Shown here piece after piece: positions 34,492-48,600 of a DNA stretch of 64,000 bases (its first letter is position 1; each line of letters opens with the position of its first letter). The position numbers and the translations under genes were made by a program. Origin of the DNA: Parapristionchus giblindavisi (Eukaryota; Nematoda; Chromadorea; Rhabditida; Diplogasteridae); NCBI GenBank assembly GCA_943737045.1, contig CALSFV010000213.1, positions 1,673,001 through 1,737,000 of the forward strand. Reading direction: 5' to 3'. The notes under the pieces are model-generated. The model ran no database searches. It saw only the letters and a list, made by a program, of their open reading frames with translations, and was not told where the DNA came from.

Positions 34492-34732
34492 TGTGTTTGT
34501 CAGTCACACACGCGGCGATTCAGTGGTAAGAATATTTATCATACTGGCCTGTGGCTTATATACATGATAATGTGTCTGTGGAATGTAATAACAAAATGAT
34601 AGACTATGATAAAGAAGAGAGCATAGACAGATAGAGGGGCAGTCATAAGGGATAGATAAAGATCTATTGAATATGCGGAAGGACAATGAAACAAATGATA
34701 CACTATGATCGATGATTAATCGTTCATCGACA
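34492..34732 (-). repeat. BEL/Pao LTR, inner copy (3' LTR of the gag unit)
   Basis: 241 bp, starting TGTCGATGAACG and ending ACACA in the minus sense; by eye identical to the copy at 36375. It is preceded on the minus strand by the purine-rich tract CCCGAGGTGGAG (34733-34744), as expected of a 3' LTR. It contains TATATAAG, a plausible TATA box. It sits directly upstream of the integrase-Env ORF. Confidence 0.85.
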
Positions 34733-34971
34733 CTCCACCTCGGGAAGTGAACTACATAGGTAGATACTACACAGGTTAAGGGTTGAATAGAGTAAGGCTA
34801 AAGATACATACAAGAATTATGACGGATTGACTAATCTAACGATTGAATGGTTGAGAGAGAAAGAACCAGACTACTCGTTCTTCATATGGGGAATCTTATA
34901 ATAGAGAGTGAGAACAACAAAGCAAGTAATAAGTATAATTATTGAATAAGGTGGAAGGTATGGCTAATCTA
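34733..34971 (-). other. 3' untranslated region and polypurine tract of the gag unit
   Basis: Non-coding sequence between the gag stop and the inner LTR, ending in a GA-rich tract next to the LTR. No pol sequence is present. Confidence 0.6.
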
Positions 34972-36312
34972 CTACGTTGTAGTTGACTTCTCGTCTGACT
35001 TCTCGCATAAAGCCGTGTGATGTCGCTCCTTGCACACCCAGCAGTTGTGCTTGTTCTTGCATTCATTCGTCCTGTGTTCGGGTCGGAGGCAGTTGAAGCA
35101 CAAGCGATTCTTGTATGCAGCTTCCTTCCGCTTAGCTGCTGTGAGATACGTAGTGCACTGGGTGGCCTTGTGATCCTTGTTGCAGAGGAGGCAGGTCATC
35201 TTCTTGAAGTCCTTTCGAGACTTCATGTCCTCCTGCCCCTCAGAATTCGTTCGTGGATCGCGGACGACGTTGATCCGCACCTTCAGGGTTCCATCCACTT
35301 CTTCGACGTTCCTCCTCAATTTGACCTCATCCGAGAGGTAGTTGATCTGTTCGGAGACGCTGAACGATTGCCGTTTCGTCTTCTCTTTGAGTAGTTTCTC
35401 CAACAGCCACGATGGTAGCTTCCTCATGATGACGACTTCGATCGAAGGTTGATCCATGTTCTCTCCGAGTGATGTGAGTTGACGGTTGATCCGTGCGATC
35501 TCTTGAATGGTTGAATGCGTAGATTGGGTAGTCTCGTTTGCCTTCGGTAAGGCTAGCAGCTCAGAATGGAGCCGCATCTTCATGGTATCGTCATCCCCAT
35601 ACTCGTCCTCCAATGCTTGAAGAACATCCTTGTATGCTCCTTCGACCATAGCATATCCTGAGACGATGTCGTGTGCAGGCCCTCGAAGACAGCTGATGAG
35701 TGTACACATCCGTTCGACGTCTCGAATGTCCGGGCTCACAAGACTTTCGAAGATTGCACGAAATTGTCTCCACTGTGAAGGGGTTCCATCGAATGTTGGG
35801 AGTTCGGGACGAGGCAGCCTCATCCGTGGTGCTTCCGATCGCTCCGTCTGAGGAGGTGATGACGCTGGTGTCGTTGAGGCTGGTTGCGTGACGACATTCT
35901 GAGGCGTTGGCGTAGTGGGCACAGCCAAGGTTCCTCCAATGTTTGCTGTCTGGCACGATTGCTCCGAGATTCTGAGCATCATGTCGCGTTCAGAAACAAC
36001 CAGATCCATGATTAGCGTGGTGACTCCTTGCAGATCCAGTTCAAGCGATTCGATGAAGGTCTTCCGTTCCTCGTCGATGTTGGCACGGGTTGTGGGATCT
36101 CCGATCCTCATGACGAATTCCTCGTAGTCCGCGGTCTTCGTTGAGATCATCCTTTCCGCTGCTTGTAGTCGAGCGATGGCGCTTGAGTAGTTCGCCCGTG
36201 TCGCGACAAGAGCGTCAGCTTCGACGGTCGATGGTAGTCCTTTGGCATCGTTGACGATCTTGTGAAGGTGGACCACCAGCGTCGATAGCGACTTCTTGAA
36301 GGATTCTCCCAT
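34972..36312 (-). CDS. BEL/Pao Gag (DUF1759-type, three zinc knuckles)
   Basis: 446 codons, ATG to TAG, uninterrupted. Residues ~1-120 are helical and charged; a Pro/Thr linker follows (~127-160); the DUF1759-type Gag region begins at ~168 (LPTFDGTPSQWRQFRAIFES) and extends to ~340. The C-terminus has three Cys/His knuckles: C374-C377-H381-C386, C405-C408-H413-C418 and C424-C427-H431-C436, typical of nucleocapsid. The frame ends without continuing into protease or polymerase. It lies between two identical LTRs with a primer-binding site just upstream, so this is a gag-only, non-autonomous unit that is probably young. Gag would assemble particles in the cytoplasm; enzymes would have to come from another copy. 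Confidence 0.88.
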   Translation of the reverse strand: MGESFKKSLSTLVVHLHKIVNDAKGLPSTVEADALVATRANYSSAIARLQAAERMISTKTADYEEFVMRIGDPTTRANIDEERKTFIESLELDLQGVTTLIMDLVVSERDMMLRISEQSCQTANIGGTLAVPTTPTPQNVVTQPASTTPASSPPQTERSEAPRMRLPRPELPTFDGTPSQWRQFRAIFESLVSPDIRDVERMCTLISCLRGPAHDIVSGYAMVEGAYKDVLQALEDEYGDDDTMKMRLHSELLALPKANETTQSTHSTIQEIARINRQLTSLGENMDQPSIEVVIMRKLPSWLLEKLLKEKTKRQSFSVSEQINYLSDEVKLRRNVEEVDGTLKVRINVVRDPRTNSEGQEDMKSRKDFKKMTCLLCNKDHKATQCTTYLTAAKRKEAAYKNRLCFNCLRPEHRTNECKNKHNCWVCKERHHTALCEKSDEKSTTT

Positions 36313-36354
36313 CTTGGCTGCTGCTGCGACTCGAACCGGCGCCAGGGTGTCGAT

Positions 36355-36372
36355 CTACGGCAGTATGCACCA
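36355..36372 (-). promoter_or_regulatory. Primer-binding site of the BEL/Pao element
   Basis: Two bases after the 5' LTR (minus sense) is TGGTGCATACTGCCGTAG. The leading TGG is complementary to the CCA end of a tRNA. The matching tRNA would end CTACGGCAGTATGCA-CCA; I cannot name it. Confidence 0.6.
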
Positions 36373-36374
36373 CT

Positions 36375-36615
36375 TGTGTTTGTCAGTCACACACGCGGCG
36401 ATTCAGTGGTAAGAATATTTATCATACTGGCCTGTGGCTTATATACATGATAATGTGTCTGTGGAATGTAATAACAAAATGATAGACTATGATAAAGAAG
36501 AGAGCATAGACAGATAGAGGGGCAGTCATAAGGGATAGATAAAGATCTATTGAATATGCGGAAGGACAATGAAACAAATGATACACTATGATCGATGATT
36601 AATCGTTCATCGACA
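36375..36615 (-). repeat. BEL/Pao LTR, outer copy (5' LTR)
   Basis: 241 bp identical by eye to 34492-34732. Its outer edge abuts satellite sequence directly (ACTACATATAATGAG). The left satellite block stops at ...TTATGTTAGA, so only one satellite base is lost between 31128 and 36616 and no target duplication is visible. LTR identity suggests a recent insertion. Confidence 0.88.
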
Positions 36616-39600
36616 ACTACATATAATGAGTAGATGAGAATAGTAATCAATATTTGGATTGGGTAATGGAGAGAGAGACAATCAATAATATTGAACAACG
36701 CATTTATCATTATATTCATTTGTTCTAACATACAAAACTATGAGATCATTATTATTAACAATTCATAAAAATATTTGATTAAATTCAGAAAAAAACATGA
36801 AATAAAATGGGTAATGTTGGAATGACAGAGTAGATTCAATGAATAAATGAATAACTGTTACATAATAATGATCTCATAGTTTTGTATGTTAGAACAAATG
36901 AATATAATGATAAATGCGTTGTTCAATATTATTGATTGATTATAATGAGAAGAGATTCTTCATCTCTTATGTTAGATACTACATATAATGAATAGATGAG
37001 AATAGTAATCAATATTTGGATTGGGTAATGGAGAGAGAGACAATCAATAATATTGAACAACGCATTTATCATTATATTCATTTGTTCTAACATACACAAC
37101 TTTGAAATCATTATTATTATTAAAAAGGCATAAAAATATTTGATTAAATTCAGAAAAAAACATGAAATAAAATGAGTAATGTTGGAATTACAGACTAGAT
37201 TCAATGAATAAATGAATAACTGTTACATAATAATGATCTCATAGTTTTGTATGTTAGAACAAATGAATATAATGATAAATGCGTTGTTCAATATTATTGG
37301 TTGATTATAATGAGAAGAGATTCTTCATCTCTTATGTTAGATACTACATATAATGAATAGATGAGAATAGTAATCAATATTTGGATTGGGTAATGGAGAG
37401 AGAGACAATCAATAATATTGAACAACGCATTTATCATTATATTCATTTGTTCTAACATACAAAACTTTGAAATCATTATTATTATTAAAAAGTCATAAAA
37501 ATATTTGATTAAATTCAGAAAAAAAACATGAAATACAATGAGTAATGTTGGAATGACAGACTAGATTCAATGAATAAATGAATAACTGTTACATAATAAT
37601 GATCTCATAGTTTTGTATGTTAGAACAAATGAATATAATGATAAATGTGTTGTTCAATATTATTGATTGATTATAATGAGAAGAGATTCTTCATCTCTTA
37701 TGTTAGATACTACATATAATGAGTAGATGAGAATAGTAATCAATATTTGGATTGGGTAATGGAGAGAGAGACAATCAATAATATTGAACAACGCATTTAT
37801 CATTATATTCATTTGTTCTAACATACAAAACTATGAGATCATTATTATTAACAATTCATAAAAATATTTGATTAAATTCAGAAAAAAACATGAAATAAAA
37901 TGGGTAATGTTGGAATGACAGAGTAGATTCAATGAATAAATGAATAACTGTTACATAATAATGATCTCATAGTTTTGTATGTTAGAACAAATGAATATAA
38001 TGATAAATGCGTTGTTCAATATTATTGATTGATTATAATGAGAAGAGATTCTTCATCTCTTATGTTAGATACTACATATAATGAATAGATGAGAATAGTA
38101 ATCAATATTTGGATTGGGTAATGGAGAGAGAGACAATCAATAATATTGAACAACGCATTTATCATTATATTCATTTGTTCTAACATACACAACTTTGAAA
38201 TCATTATTATTATTAAAAAGGCATAAAAATATTTGATTAAATTCAGAAAAAAACATGAAATAAAATGAGTAATGTTGGAATGACAGACTAGATTCAATGA
38301 ATAAATGAATAACTGTTACATAATAATGATCTCATAGTTTTGTATGTTAGAACAAATGAATATAATGATAAATGCGTTGTTCAATATTATTGATTGATTA
38401 TAATGAGAAGAGATTCTTCATCTCTTATGTTAGATACTACATATAATGAATAGATGAGAATAGTAATCAATATTTGGATTGGGTAATGGAGAGAGAGACA
38501 ATCAATAATATTGAACAACGCATTTATCATTATATTCATTTGTTCTAACATACAAAACTTTGAAATCATTATTATTATTAAAAAGTCATAAAAATATTTG
38601 ATTAAATTCAGAAAAAAACATGAAATAAAATGAGTAATGTTGGAATGACAGACTAGATTCAATGAATAAATGAATAACTGTTACATAATAATGATCTCAT
38701 AGTTTTGTATGTTAGAACAAATGAATATAATGATAAATGCGTTGTTCAATATTATTGATTGATTATAATGCGAAGAGATTCTTCATCTCTTATCGTAGAT
38801 ACTACATATAATGAATAGATGAGAATAGTAGTCAATATTTGGATTGGGTAATGTAGAGAGAGACAATCAATAATATTGAACAACGCATTTATCATTATAT
38901 TCATTTGTTCTAACATACAAAACTATGAGATCATTATTATTAACAATTCATAAAAATATTTGATTAAATTCAGAAAAAAACATGAAATAAAATGAGTAAT
39001 GTTGGAATGACAGACTAGATTCAATGAATAAATGAATAACTGTTACATAATAATGATCTCATAGTTTTGTATGTTAGAACAAATGAATATAATGATAAAT
39101 GCGTTGTTCAATATTATTGATTGATTATAATGCGAAGAGATTCTTCATCTCTTATCGTAGATACTACATATAATGAATAGATGAGAATAGTAGTCAATAT
39201 TTGGATTGGGTAATGTAGAGAGAGACAATCAATAATATTGAACAACGCATTTATCATTATATTCATTTGTTCTAACATACAAAACTATGAGATCATTATT
39301 ATTAACAATTCATAAAAATATTTGATTAAATTCAGAAAAAAACATGAAATAAAATGAGTATTGTTGGAATGACAGACTAGATTCAATGAATAAATGAATA
39401 ACTGTTACATAATAATGATCTCATAGTTTTGTATGTTAGAACAAATGAATATAATGATAAATGCGTTGTTCAATATTATTGATTGATTATAATGCGAAGA
39501 GATTCTTCATCTCTTATCGTAGATACTACATATAATGAATAGATGAGAATAGTAGTCAATATTTGGATTGGGTAATGTAGAGAGAGACAATCAATAATAT

Positions 39601-42600
39601 TGAACAACGCATTTATCATTATATTCATTTGTTCTAACATACAAAACTATGAGATCATTATTATTAACAATTCATAAAAATATTTGATTAAATTCAGAAA
39701 AAAACATGAAATAAAATGAGTAATGTTGGAATGACAGACTAGATTCAATGAATAAATGAATAACTGTTACATAATAATGATCTCATAGTTTTGTATGTTA
39801 GAACAAATGAATATAATGATAAATGCGTTGTTCAATATTATTGATTGATTATAATGCGAAGAGATTCTTCATCTCTTATCGTAGATACTACATATAATGA
39901 ATGGATGAGAATAGTAATCAATAATTGGATTGGGTAATGGAGAGAGAGACAATCAATAATATTGAACAACGCATTTATCATTATATTCATTTGTTCTAAC
40001 ATACAAAACTTTGAAATCATTATTATTATTAAAAAGTCATAAAAATATTTGATTAAATTCAGAAAAAAACATGAAATAAAATGAGTAATGTTGGAATGAC
40101 AGACTAGATTCAATGAATAAATGAATAACTGTTACATAATAATGATCTCATAGTTTTGTATGTTAGAACAAATGAATATAATGATAAATGCGTTGTTCAA
40201 TATTATTGATTGATTATAATGCGAAGAGATTCTTCATCTCTTATCGTAGATACTACATATAATGAATAGATGAGAATAGTAGTCAATATTTGGATTGGGT
40301 AATGTAGAGAGAGACAATCAATAATATTGAACAACGCATTTATCATTATATTCATTTGTTCTAACATACAAAACTATGAGATCATTATTATTAACAATTC
40401 ATAAAAATATTTGATTAAATTCAGAAAAAAACATGAAATAAAATGAGTAATGTTGGAATGACAGACTAGATTCAATGAATAAATGAATAACTGTTACATA
40501 ATAATGATCTCATAGTTTTGTATGTTAGAACAAATGAATATAATGATAAATGTGTTGTTCAATATTATTGATTGATTATAATGAGAAGAGCTTCTTCATC
40601 TCTTATCGTAGATACTACATATAATGAATAGATGAGAATAGTAATCAATATTTGGATTGGGTAATGGAGAGAGAGACAATCAATAATATTGAACAACGCA
40701 TTTATCAGTATATTCATTTGTTCTAACATACAAAACTATGAGATCATTATTATTAACAATTCATAGAAATATTTGATTAAATTCAGAAAAAAAACATGAA
40801 ATACAATGAGTAATGTTGGAATGACAGACTAGATTCAATGAATAAATGAATAACTGTTACATAATAATGATCTCATAGTTTTGTATGTTAGAACAAATGA
40901 ATATAATGATAAATGTGTTGTTCAATATTATTGATTGATTATAATGAGAAGAGCTTCTTCATCTCTTATCGTAGATACTACATATAATGAATAGATGAGA
41001 ATAGTAATCAATATTTGGATTGGGTAATGGAGAGAGAGACAATCAATAATATTGAACAACGCATTTATCATTATATTCATTTGTTCTAACATACAAAACT
41101 ATGAGATCATTATTATTAACAATTCATAAAAATATTTGATTAAATTCAGAAAAAAACATGAAATACAATGAGTAATGTTGGAATGACAGACTAGATTCAA
41201 TGAATAAATGAATAACTGTTACATAATAATGATCTCATAGTTTTGTATGTTAGAACAAATGAATATAATGATAAATGTGTTGTTCAATATTATTGATTGA
41301 TTATAATGAGAAGAGATTCTTCATCTCTTATGTTAGATACTACATATAATGAGTAGATGAGAATAGTAATCAATATTTGGATTGGGTAATGGAGAGAGAG
41401 ACAATCAATAATATTGAACAACGCATTTATCATTATATTCATTTGTTCTAACATACAAAACTATGAGATCATTATTATTAACAATTCATAAAAATATTTG
41501 ATTAAATTCAGAAAAAAACATGAAATAAAATGGGTAATGTTGGAATGACAGAGTAGATTCAATGAATAAATGAATAACTGTTACATAATAATGATCTCAT
41601 AGTTTTGTATGTTAGAACAAATGAATATAATGATAAATGCGTTGTTCAATATTATTGATTGATTATAATGAGAAGAGATTCTTCATCTCTTATGTTAGAT
41701 ACTACATATAATGAATAGATGAGAATAGTAATCAATATTTGGATTGGGTAATGGAGAGAGAGACAATCAATAATATTGAACAACGCATTTATCATTATAT
41801 TCATTTGTTCTAACATACACAACTTTGAAATCATTATTACAATGAATAAAGATTATAATGAATAGATGAGAATAGTAATCAATATTTGGATTGGGTAATG
41901 GAGAGAGAGACAATCAATAATATTGAACAACGCATTTATCATTATATTCATTTGTTCTAACATACACAACTTTGAAATCAGGCATAAAAATATTTGATTA
42001 AATTCAGAAAAAATCATGAAATAAAATGAGTAATGTTGGAATGACAGACTAGATTCAATGAATAAATGAATAACTGTTACATAATAATGATCTCATAGTT
42101 TTGTATGTTAGAACAAATGAATATAATGATAAATGCGTTGTTCAATATTATTGATTGATTATAATGAGAAGAGATTCTTCATCTCTTATGTTAGATACTA
42201 CATATAATGAATAGATGAGAATAGTAATCAATATTTGGATTGGGTAATGGAGAGAGAGACAATCAATAATATTGAACAACGCATTTATCATTATATTCAT
42301 TTGTTCTAACATACAAAACTTTGAAATCATTATTATTATTAAAAAGTCATAAAAATATTTGATTAAATTCAGAAAAAAACATGAAATAAAATGAGTAATG
42401 TTGGAATGACAGACTAGATTCAATGAATAAATGAATAACTGTTACATAATAATGATCTCATAGTTTTGTATGTTAGAACAAATGAATATAATGATAAATG
42501 CGTTGTTCAATATTATTGATTGATTATAATGCGAAGAGATTCTTCATCTCTTATCGTAGATACTACATATAATGAATAGATGAGAATAGTAGTCAATATT

Positions 42601-45600
42601 TGGATTGGGTAATGTAGAGAGAGACAATCAATAATATTGAACAACGCATTTATCATTATATTCATTTGTTCTAACATACAAAACTATGAGATCATTATTA
42701 TTAACAATTCATAAAAATATTTGATTAAATTCAGAAAAAAACATGAAATAAAATGAGTAATGTTGGAATGACAGACTAGATTCAATGAATAAATGAATAA
42801 CTGTTACATAATAATGATCTCATAGTTTTGTATGTTAGAACAAATGAATATAATGATAAATGCGTTGTTCAATATTATTGATTGATTATAATGCGAAGAG
42901 ATTCTTCATCTCTTATCGTAGATACTACATATAATGAATAGATGAGAATAGTAGTCAATATTTGGATTGGGTAATGTAGAGAGAGACAATCAATAATATT
43001 GAACAACGCATTTATCATTATATTCATTTGTTCTAACATACAAAACTATGAGATCATTATTATTAACAATTCATAAAAATATTTGATTAAATTCAGAAAA
43101 AAACATGAAATAAAATGAGTAATGTTGGAATGACAGACTAGATTCAATGAATAAATGAATAACTGTTACATAATAATGATCTCATAGTTTTGTATGTTAG
43201 AACAAATGAATATAATGATAAATGCGTTGTTCAATATTATTGATTGATTATAATGCGAAGAGATTCTTCATCTCTTATCGTAGATACTACATATAATGAA
43301 TAGATGAGAATAGTAGTCAATATTTGGATTGGGTAATGTAGAGAGAGACAATCAATAATATTGAACAACGCATTTATCATTATATTCATTTGTTCTAACA
43401 TACAAAACTATGAGATCATTATTATTAACAATTCATAAAAATATTTGATTAAATTCAGAAAAAAACATGAAATAAAATGAGTAATGTTGGAATGACAGAC
43501 TAGATTCAATGAATAAATGAATAACTGTTACATAATAATGATCTCATAGTTTTGTATGTTAGAACAAATGAATATAATGATAAATGCGTTGTTCAATATT
43601 ATTGATTGATTATAATGCGAAGAGATTCTTCATCTCTTATCGTAGATACTACATATAATGAATGGATGAGAATAGTAATCAATAATTGGATTGGGTAATG
43701 GAGAGAGAGACAATCAATAATATTGAACAACGCATTTATCATTATATTCATTTGTTCTAACATACAAAACTTTGAAATCATTATTATTATTAAAAAGTCA
43801 TAAAAATATTTGATTAAATTCAGAAAAAAACATGAAATAAAATGAGTAATGTTGGAATGACAGACTAGATTCAATGAATAAATGAATAACTGTTACATAA
43901 TAATGATCTCATAGTTTTGTATGTTAGAACAAATGAATATAATGATAAATGCGTTGTTCAATATTATTGATTGATTATAATGCGAAGAGATTCTTCATCT
44001 CTTATCGTAGATACTACATATAATGAATAGATGAGAATAGTAGTCAATATTTGGATTGGGTAATGTAGAGAGAGACAATCAATAATATTGAACAACGCAT
44101 TTATCATTATATTCATTTGTTCTAACATACAAAACTATGAGATCATTATTATTAACAATTCATAAAAATATTTGATTAAATTCAGAAAAAAACATGAAAT
44201 AAAATGAGTAATGTTGGAATGACAGACTAGATTCAATGAATAAATGAATAACTGTTACATAATAATGATCTCATAGTTTTGTATGTTAGAACAAATGAAT
44301 ATAATGATAAATGTGTTGTTCAATATTATTGATTGATTATAATGAGAAGAGCTTCTTCATCTCTTATCGTAGATACTACATATAATGAATAGATGAGAAT
44401 AGTAATCAATATTTGGATTGGGTAATGGAGAGAGAGACAATCAATAATATTGAACAACGCATTTATCAGTATATTCATTTGTTCTAACATACAAAACTAT
44501 GAGATCATTATTATTAACAATTCATAGAAATATTTGATTAAATTCAGAAAAAAAACATGAAATACAATGAGTAATGTTGGAATGACAGACTAGATTCAAT
44601 GAATAAATGAATAACTGTTACATAATAATGATCTCATAGTTTTGTATGTTAGAACAAATGAATATAATGATAAATGTGTTGTTCAATATTATTGATTGAT
44701 TATAATGAGAAGAGCTTCTTCATCTCTTATCGTAGATACTACATATAATGAATAGATGAGAATAGTAATCAATATTTGGATTGGGTAATGGAGAGAGAGA
44801 CAATCAATAATATTGAACAACGCATTTATCATTATATTCATTTGTTCTAACATACAAAACTATGAGATCATTATTATTAACAATTCATAAAAATATTTGA
44901 TTAAATTCAGAAAAAAACATGAAATAAAATGAGTAATGTTGGAATGACAGACTAGATTCAATGAATAAATGAATAACTGTTACATAATAATGATCTCATA
45001 GTTTTGTATGTTAGAACAAATGAATATAATGATAAATGCGTTGTTCAATATTATTGATTGATTATAATGCGAAGAGATTCTTCATCTCTTATCGTAGATA
45101 CTACATATAATGAATAGATGAGAATAGTAGTCAATATTTGGATTGGGTAATGTAGAGAGAGACAATCAATAATATTGAACAACGCATTTATCATTATATT
45201 CATTTGTTCTAACATACAAAACTATGAGATCATTATTATTAACAATTCATAAAAATATTTGATTAAATTCAGAAAAAAACATGAAATAAAATGAGTAATG
45301 TTGGAATGACAGACTAGATTCAATGAATAAATGAATAACTGTTACATAATAATGATCTCATAGTTTTGTATGTTAGAACAAATGAATATAATGATAAATG
45401 CGTTGTTCAATATTATTGATTGATTATAATGCGAAGAGATTCTTCATCTCTTATCGTAGATACTACATATAATGAATGGATGAGAATAGTAATCAATAAT
45501 TGGATTGGGTAATGGAGAGAGAGACAATCAATAATATTGAACAACGCATTTATCATTATATTCATTTGTTCTAACATACAAAACTTTGAAATCATTATTA

Positions 45601-48600
45601 TTATTAAAAAGTCATAAAAATATTTGATTAAATTCAGAAAAAAACATGAAATAAAATGAGTAATGTTGGAATGACAGACTAGATTCAATGAATAAATGAA
45701 TAACTGTTACATAATAATGATCTCATAGTTTTGTATGTTAGAACAAATGAATATAATGATAAATGCGTTGTTCAATATTATTGATTGATTATAATGCGAA
45801 GAGATTCTTCATCTCTTATCGTAGATACTACATATAATGAATAGATGAGAATAGTAGTCAATATTTGGATTGGGTAATGTAGAGAGAGACAATCAATAAT
45901 ATTGAACAACGCATTTATCATTATATTCATTTGTTCTAACATACAAAACTATGAGATCATTATTATTAACAATTCATAAAAATATTTGATTAAATTCAGA
46001 AAAAAACATGAAATAAAATGAGTAATGTTGGAATGACAGACTAGATTCAATGAATAAATGAATAACTGTTACATAATAATGATCTCATAGTTTTGTATGT
46101 TAGAACAAATGAATATAATGATAAATGTGTTGTTCAATATTATTGATTGATTATAATGAGAAGAGCTTCTTCATCTCTTATCGTAGATACTACATATAAT
46201 GAATAGATGAGAATAGTAATCAATATTTGGATTGGGTAATGGAGAGAGAGACAATCAATAATATTGAACAACGCATTTATCAGTATATTCATTTGTTCTA
46301 ACATACAAAACTATGAGATCATTATTATTAACAATTCATAGAAATATTTGATTAAATTCAGAAAAAAAACATGAAATACAATGAGTAATGTTGGAATGAC
46401 AGACTAGATTCAATGAATAAATGAATAACTGTTACATAATAATGATCTCATAGTTTTGTATGTTAGAACAAATGAATATAATGATAAATGCGTTGTTCAA
46501 TATTATTGATTGATTATAATGAGAAGAGATTCTTCATCTCTTATCGTAGATACTACATATAATGAATAGATGAGAATAGTAATCAATATTTGGATTGGGT
46601 AATGGAGAGAGAGACAATCAATAATATTGAACAACGCATTTATCATTATATTCATTTGTTCTAACATACAAAACTTTGAAATCATTATTATTATTAAAAA
46701 GTCATAAAAATATTTGATTAAATTCAGAAAAAAACATGAAATAAAATGAGTAATGTTGGAATGACAGACTAGATTCAATGAATAAATGAATAACTGTTAC
46801 ATAATAATGATCTCATAGTTTTGTATGTTAGAACAAATGAATATAATGATAAATGCGTTGTTCAATATTATTGATTGATTATAATGAGAAGAGATTCTTC
46901 ATCTCTTATCGTAGATACTACATATAATGAATTGATGAGAATAGTAATCAATATTTGGATTGGGTAATGGAGAGAGAGACAATCAATAATATTGAACAAC
47001 GCATTTATCATTATATTCATTTGTTCTAACATACAAAACTATGAGATCATTATTATTAACAATTCATAAAAATATTTGATTAAATTCAGAAAAAAAACAT
47101 GAAATAAAATGAGTAATGTTGGAATGACAGACTAGATTCAATGAATAAATGAATAACTGTTACATAATAATGATCTCATAGTTTTGTATGTTAGAACAAA
47201 TGAATATAATGATAAATGCGTTGTTCAATATTATTGATTGATTATAATGAGAAGAGCTTCTTCATCTCTTATCGTAGATACTACATATAATGAATAGATG
47301 AGAATAGTAATGAATATTTGGATTGGGTAATGGAGAGAGAGACAATCAATAATATTGAACAACGCATTTATCATTATATTCATTTGTTCTAACATACAAA
47401 ACTTTGAGATCATTATTATTATTAACAAGTCATAAAAAATATTTGATTAAATTCAGAAAAAAACATGAAATAAAATGAGTAATGTTGGAATGACAGACTA
47501 GATTCAATGAATCAATGAATAACTGTTACATAATAATGATCTCATAGTTTTGTATGTTAGAACAAATGAATATAATGATAAATGCGTTGTTCAATATTAT
47601 TGATTGATTATAATGAGAAGAGATTCTTCATCTCTTATCGTAGATACTACATATAATGAATAGATGAGAATAGTAATCAATATTTGGATTGGGTAATGGA
47701 GAGAGAGACAATCAATAACATTGAACAACGCATTTATCATTATATTCATTTGTTCTAACATACAAAACTATGAGATCATTATTATTAACAATTCATAAAA
47801 ATATTTGATTAAATTAAGAAAAAACATGAAAAAAAATGAGTAATGTTGGAATGACAGACTAGATTCAATGAATAAATGAATAACTGTTACATAATAATGA
47901 TCTCATAGTTTTGTATGTTAGAACAAATGAATATAATGATAAATGTGTTGTTCAATATTATTGATTGATTATAATGAGAAGAGCTTCTTCATCTCTTATC
48001 GTAGATACTACATATAATGAATAGATGAGAATAGTAATCAATATTTGGATTGGGTAATGGAGAGAGAGACAATCAATAATATTGAACAACGCATTTATCA
48101 GTATATTCATTTGTTCTAACATACAAAACTATGAGATCATTATTATTAACAATTCATAGAAATATTTGATTAAATTCAGAAAAAAAACATGAAATACAAT
48201 GAGTAATGTTGGAATGACAGACTAGATTCAATGAATAAATGAATAACTGTTACATAATAATGATCTCATAGTTTTGTATGTTAGAACAAATGAATATAAT
48301 GATAAATGCGTTGTTCAATATTATTGATTGATTATAATGAGAAGAGCTTCTTCATCTCTTATCGTAGATACTACATATAATGAATAGATGAGAATAGTAA
48401 TCAATATTTGGATTGGGTAATGGAGAGAGAGACAATCAATAATATTGAACAACGCATTTATCATTATATTCATTTGTTCTAACATACAAAACTTTGAGAT
48501 CATTATTATTATTAACAAGTCATAAAAAATATTTGATTAAATTCAGAAAAAAACATGAAATAAAATGAGTAATGTTGGAATGACAGACTAGATTCAATGA

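Noticed and set aside
34504..34686. 60-codon frame in the LTR, repeated (as part of a longer frame) at 36387-36731
   Set aside because: It lies inside the LTR and is identical in both copies simply because the LTRs are identical. There is no domain and no codon bias.
34488..36615. Complete BEL/Pao element spanning 31441-36615
   Set aside because: Although the order looks like gag then integrase-Env, a full LTR with a polypurine tract lies between them and the whole protease-RT-RNase H region is missing, so it cannot be one intact element.
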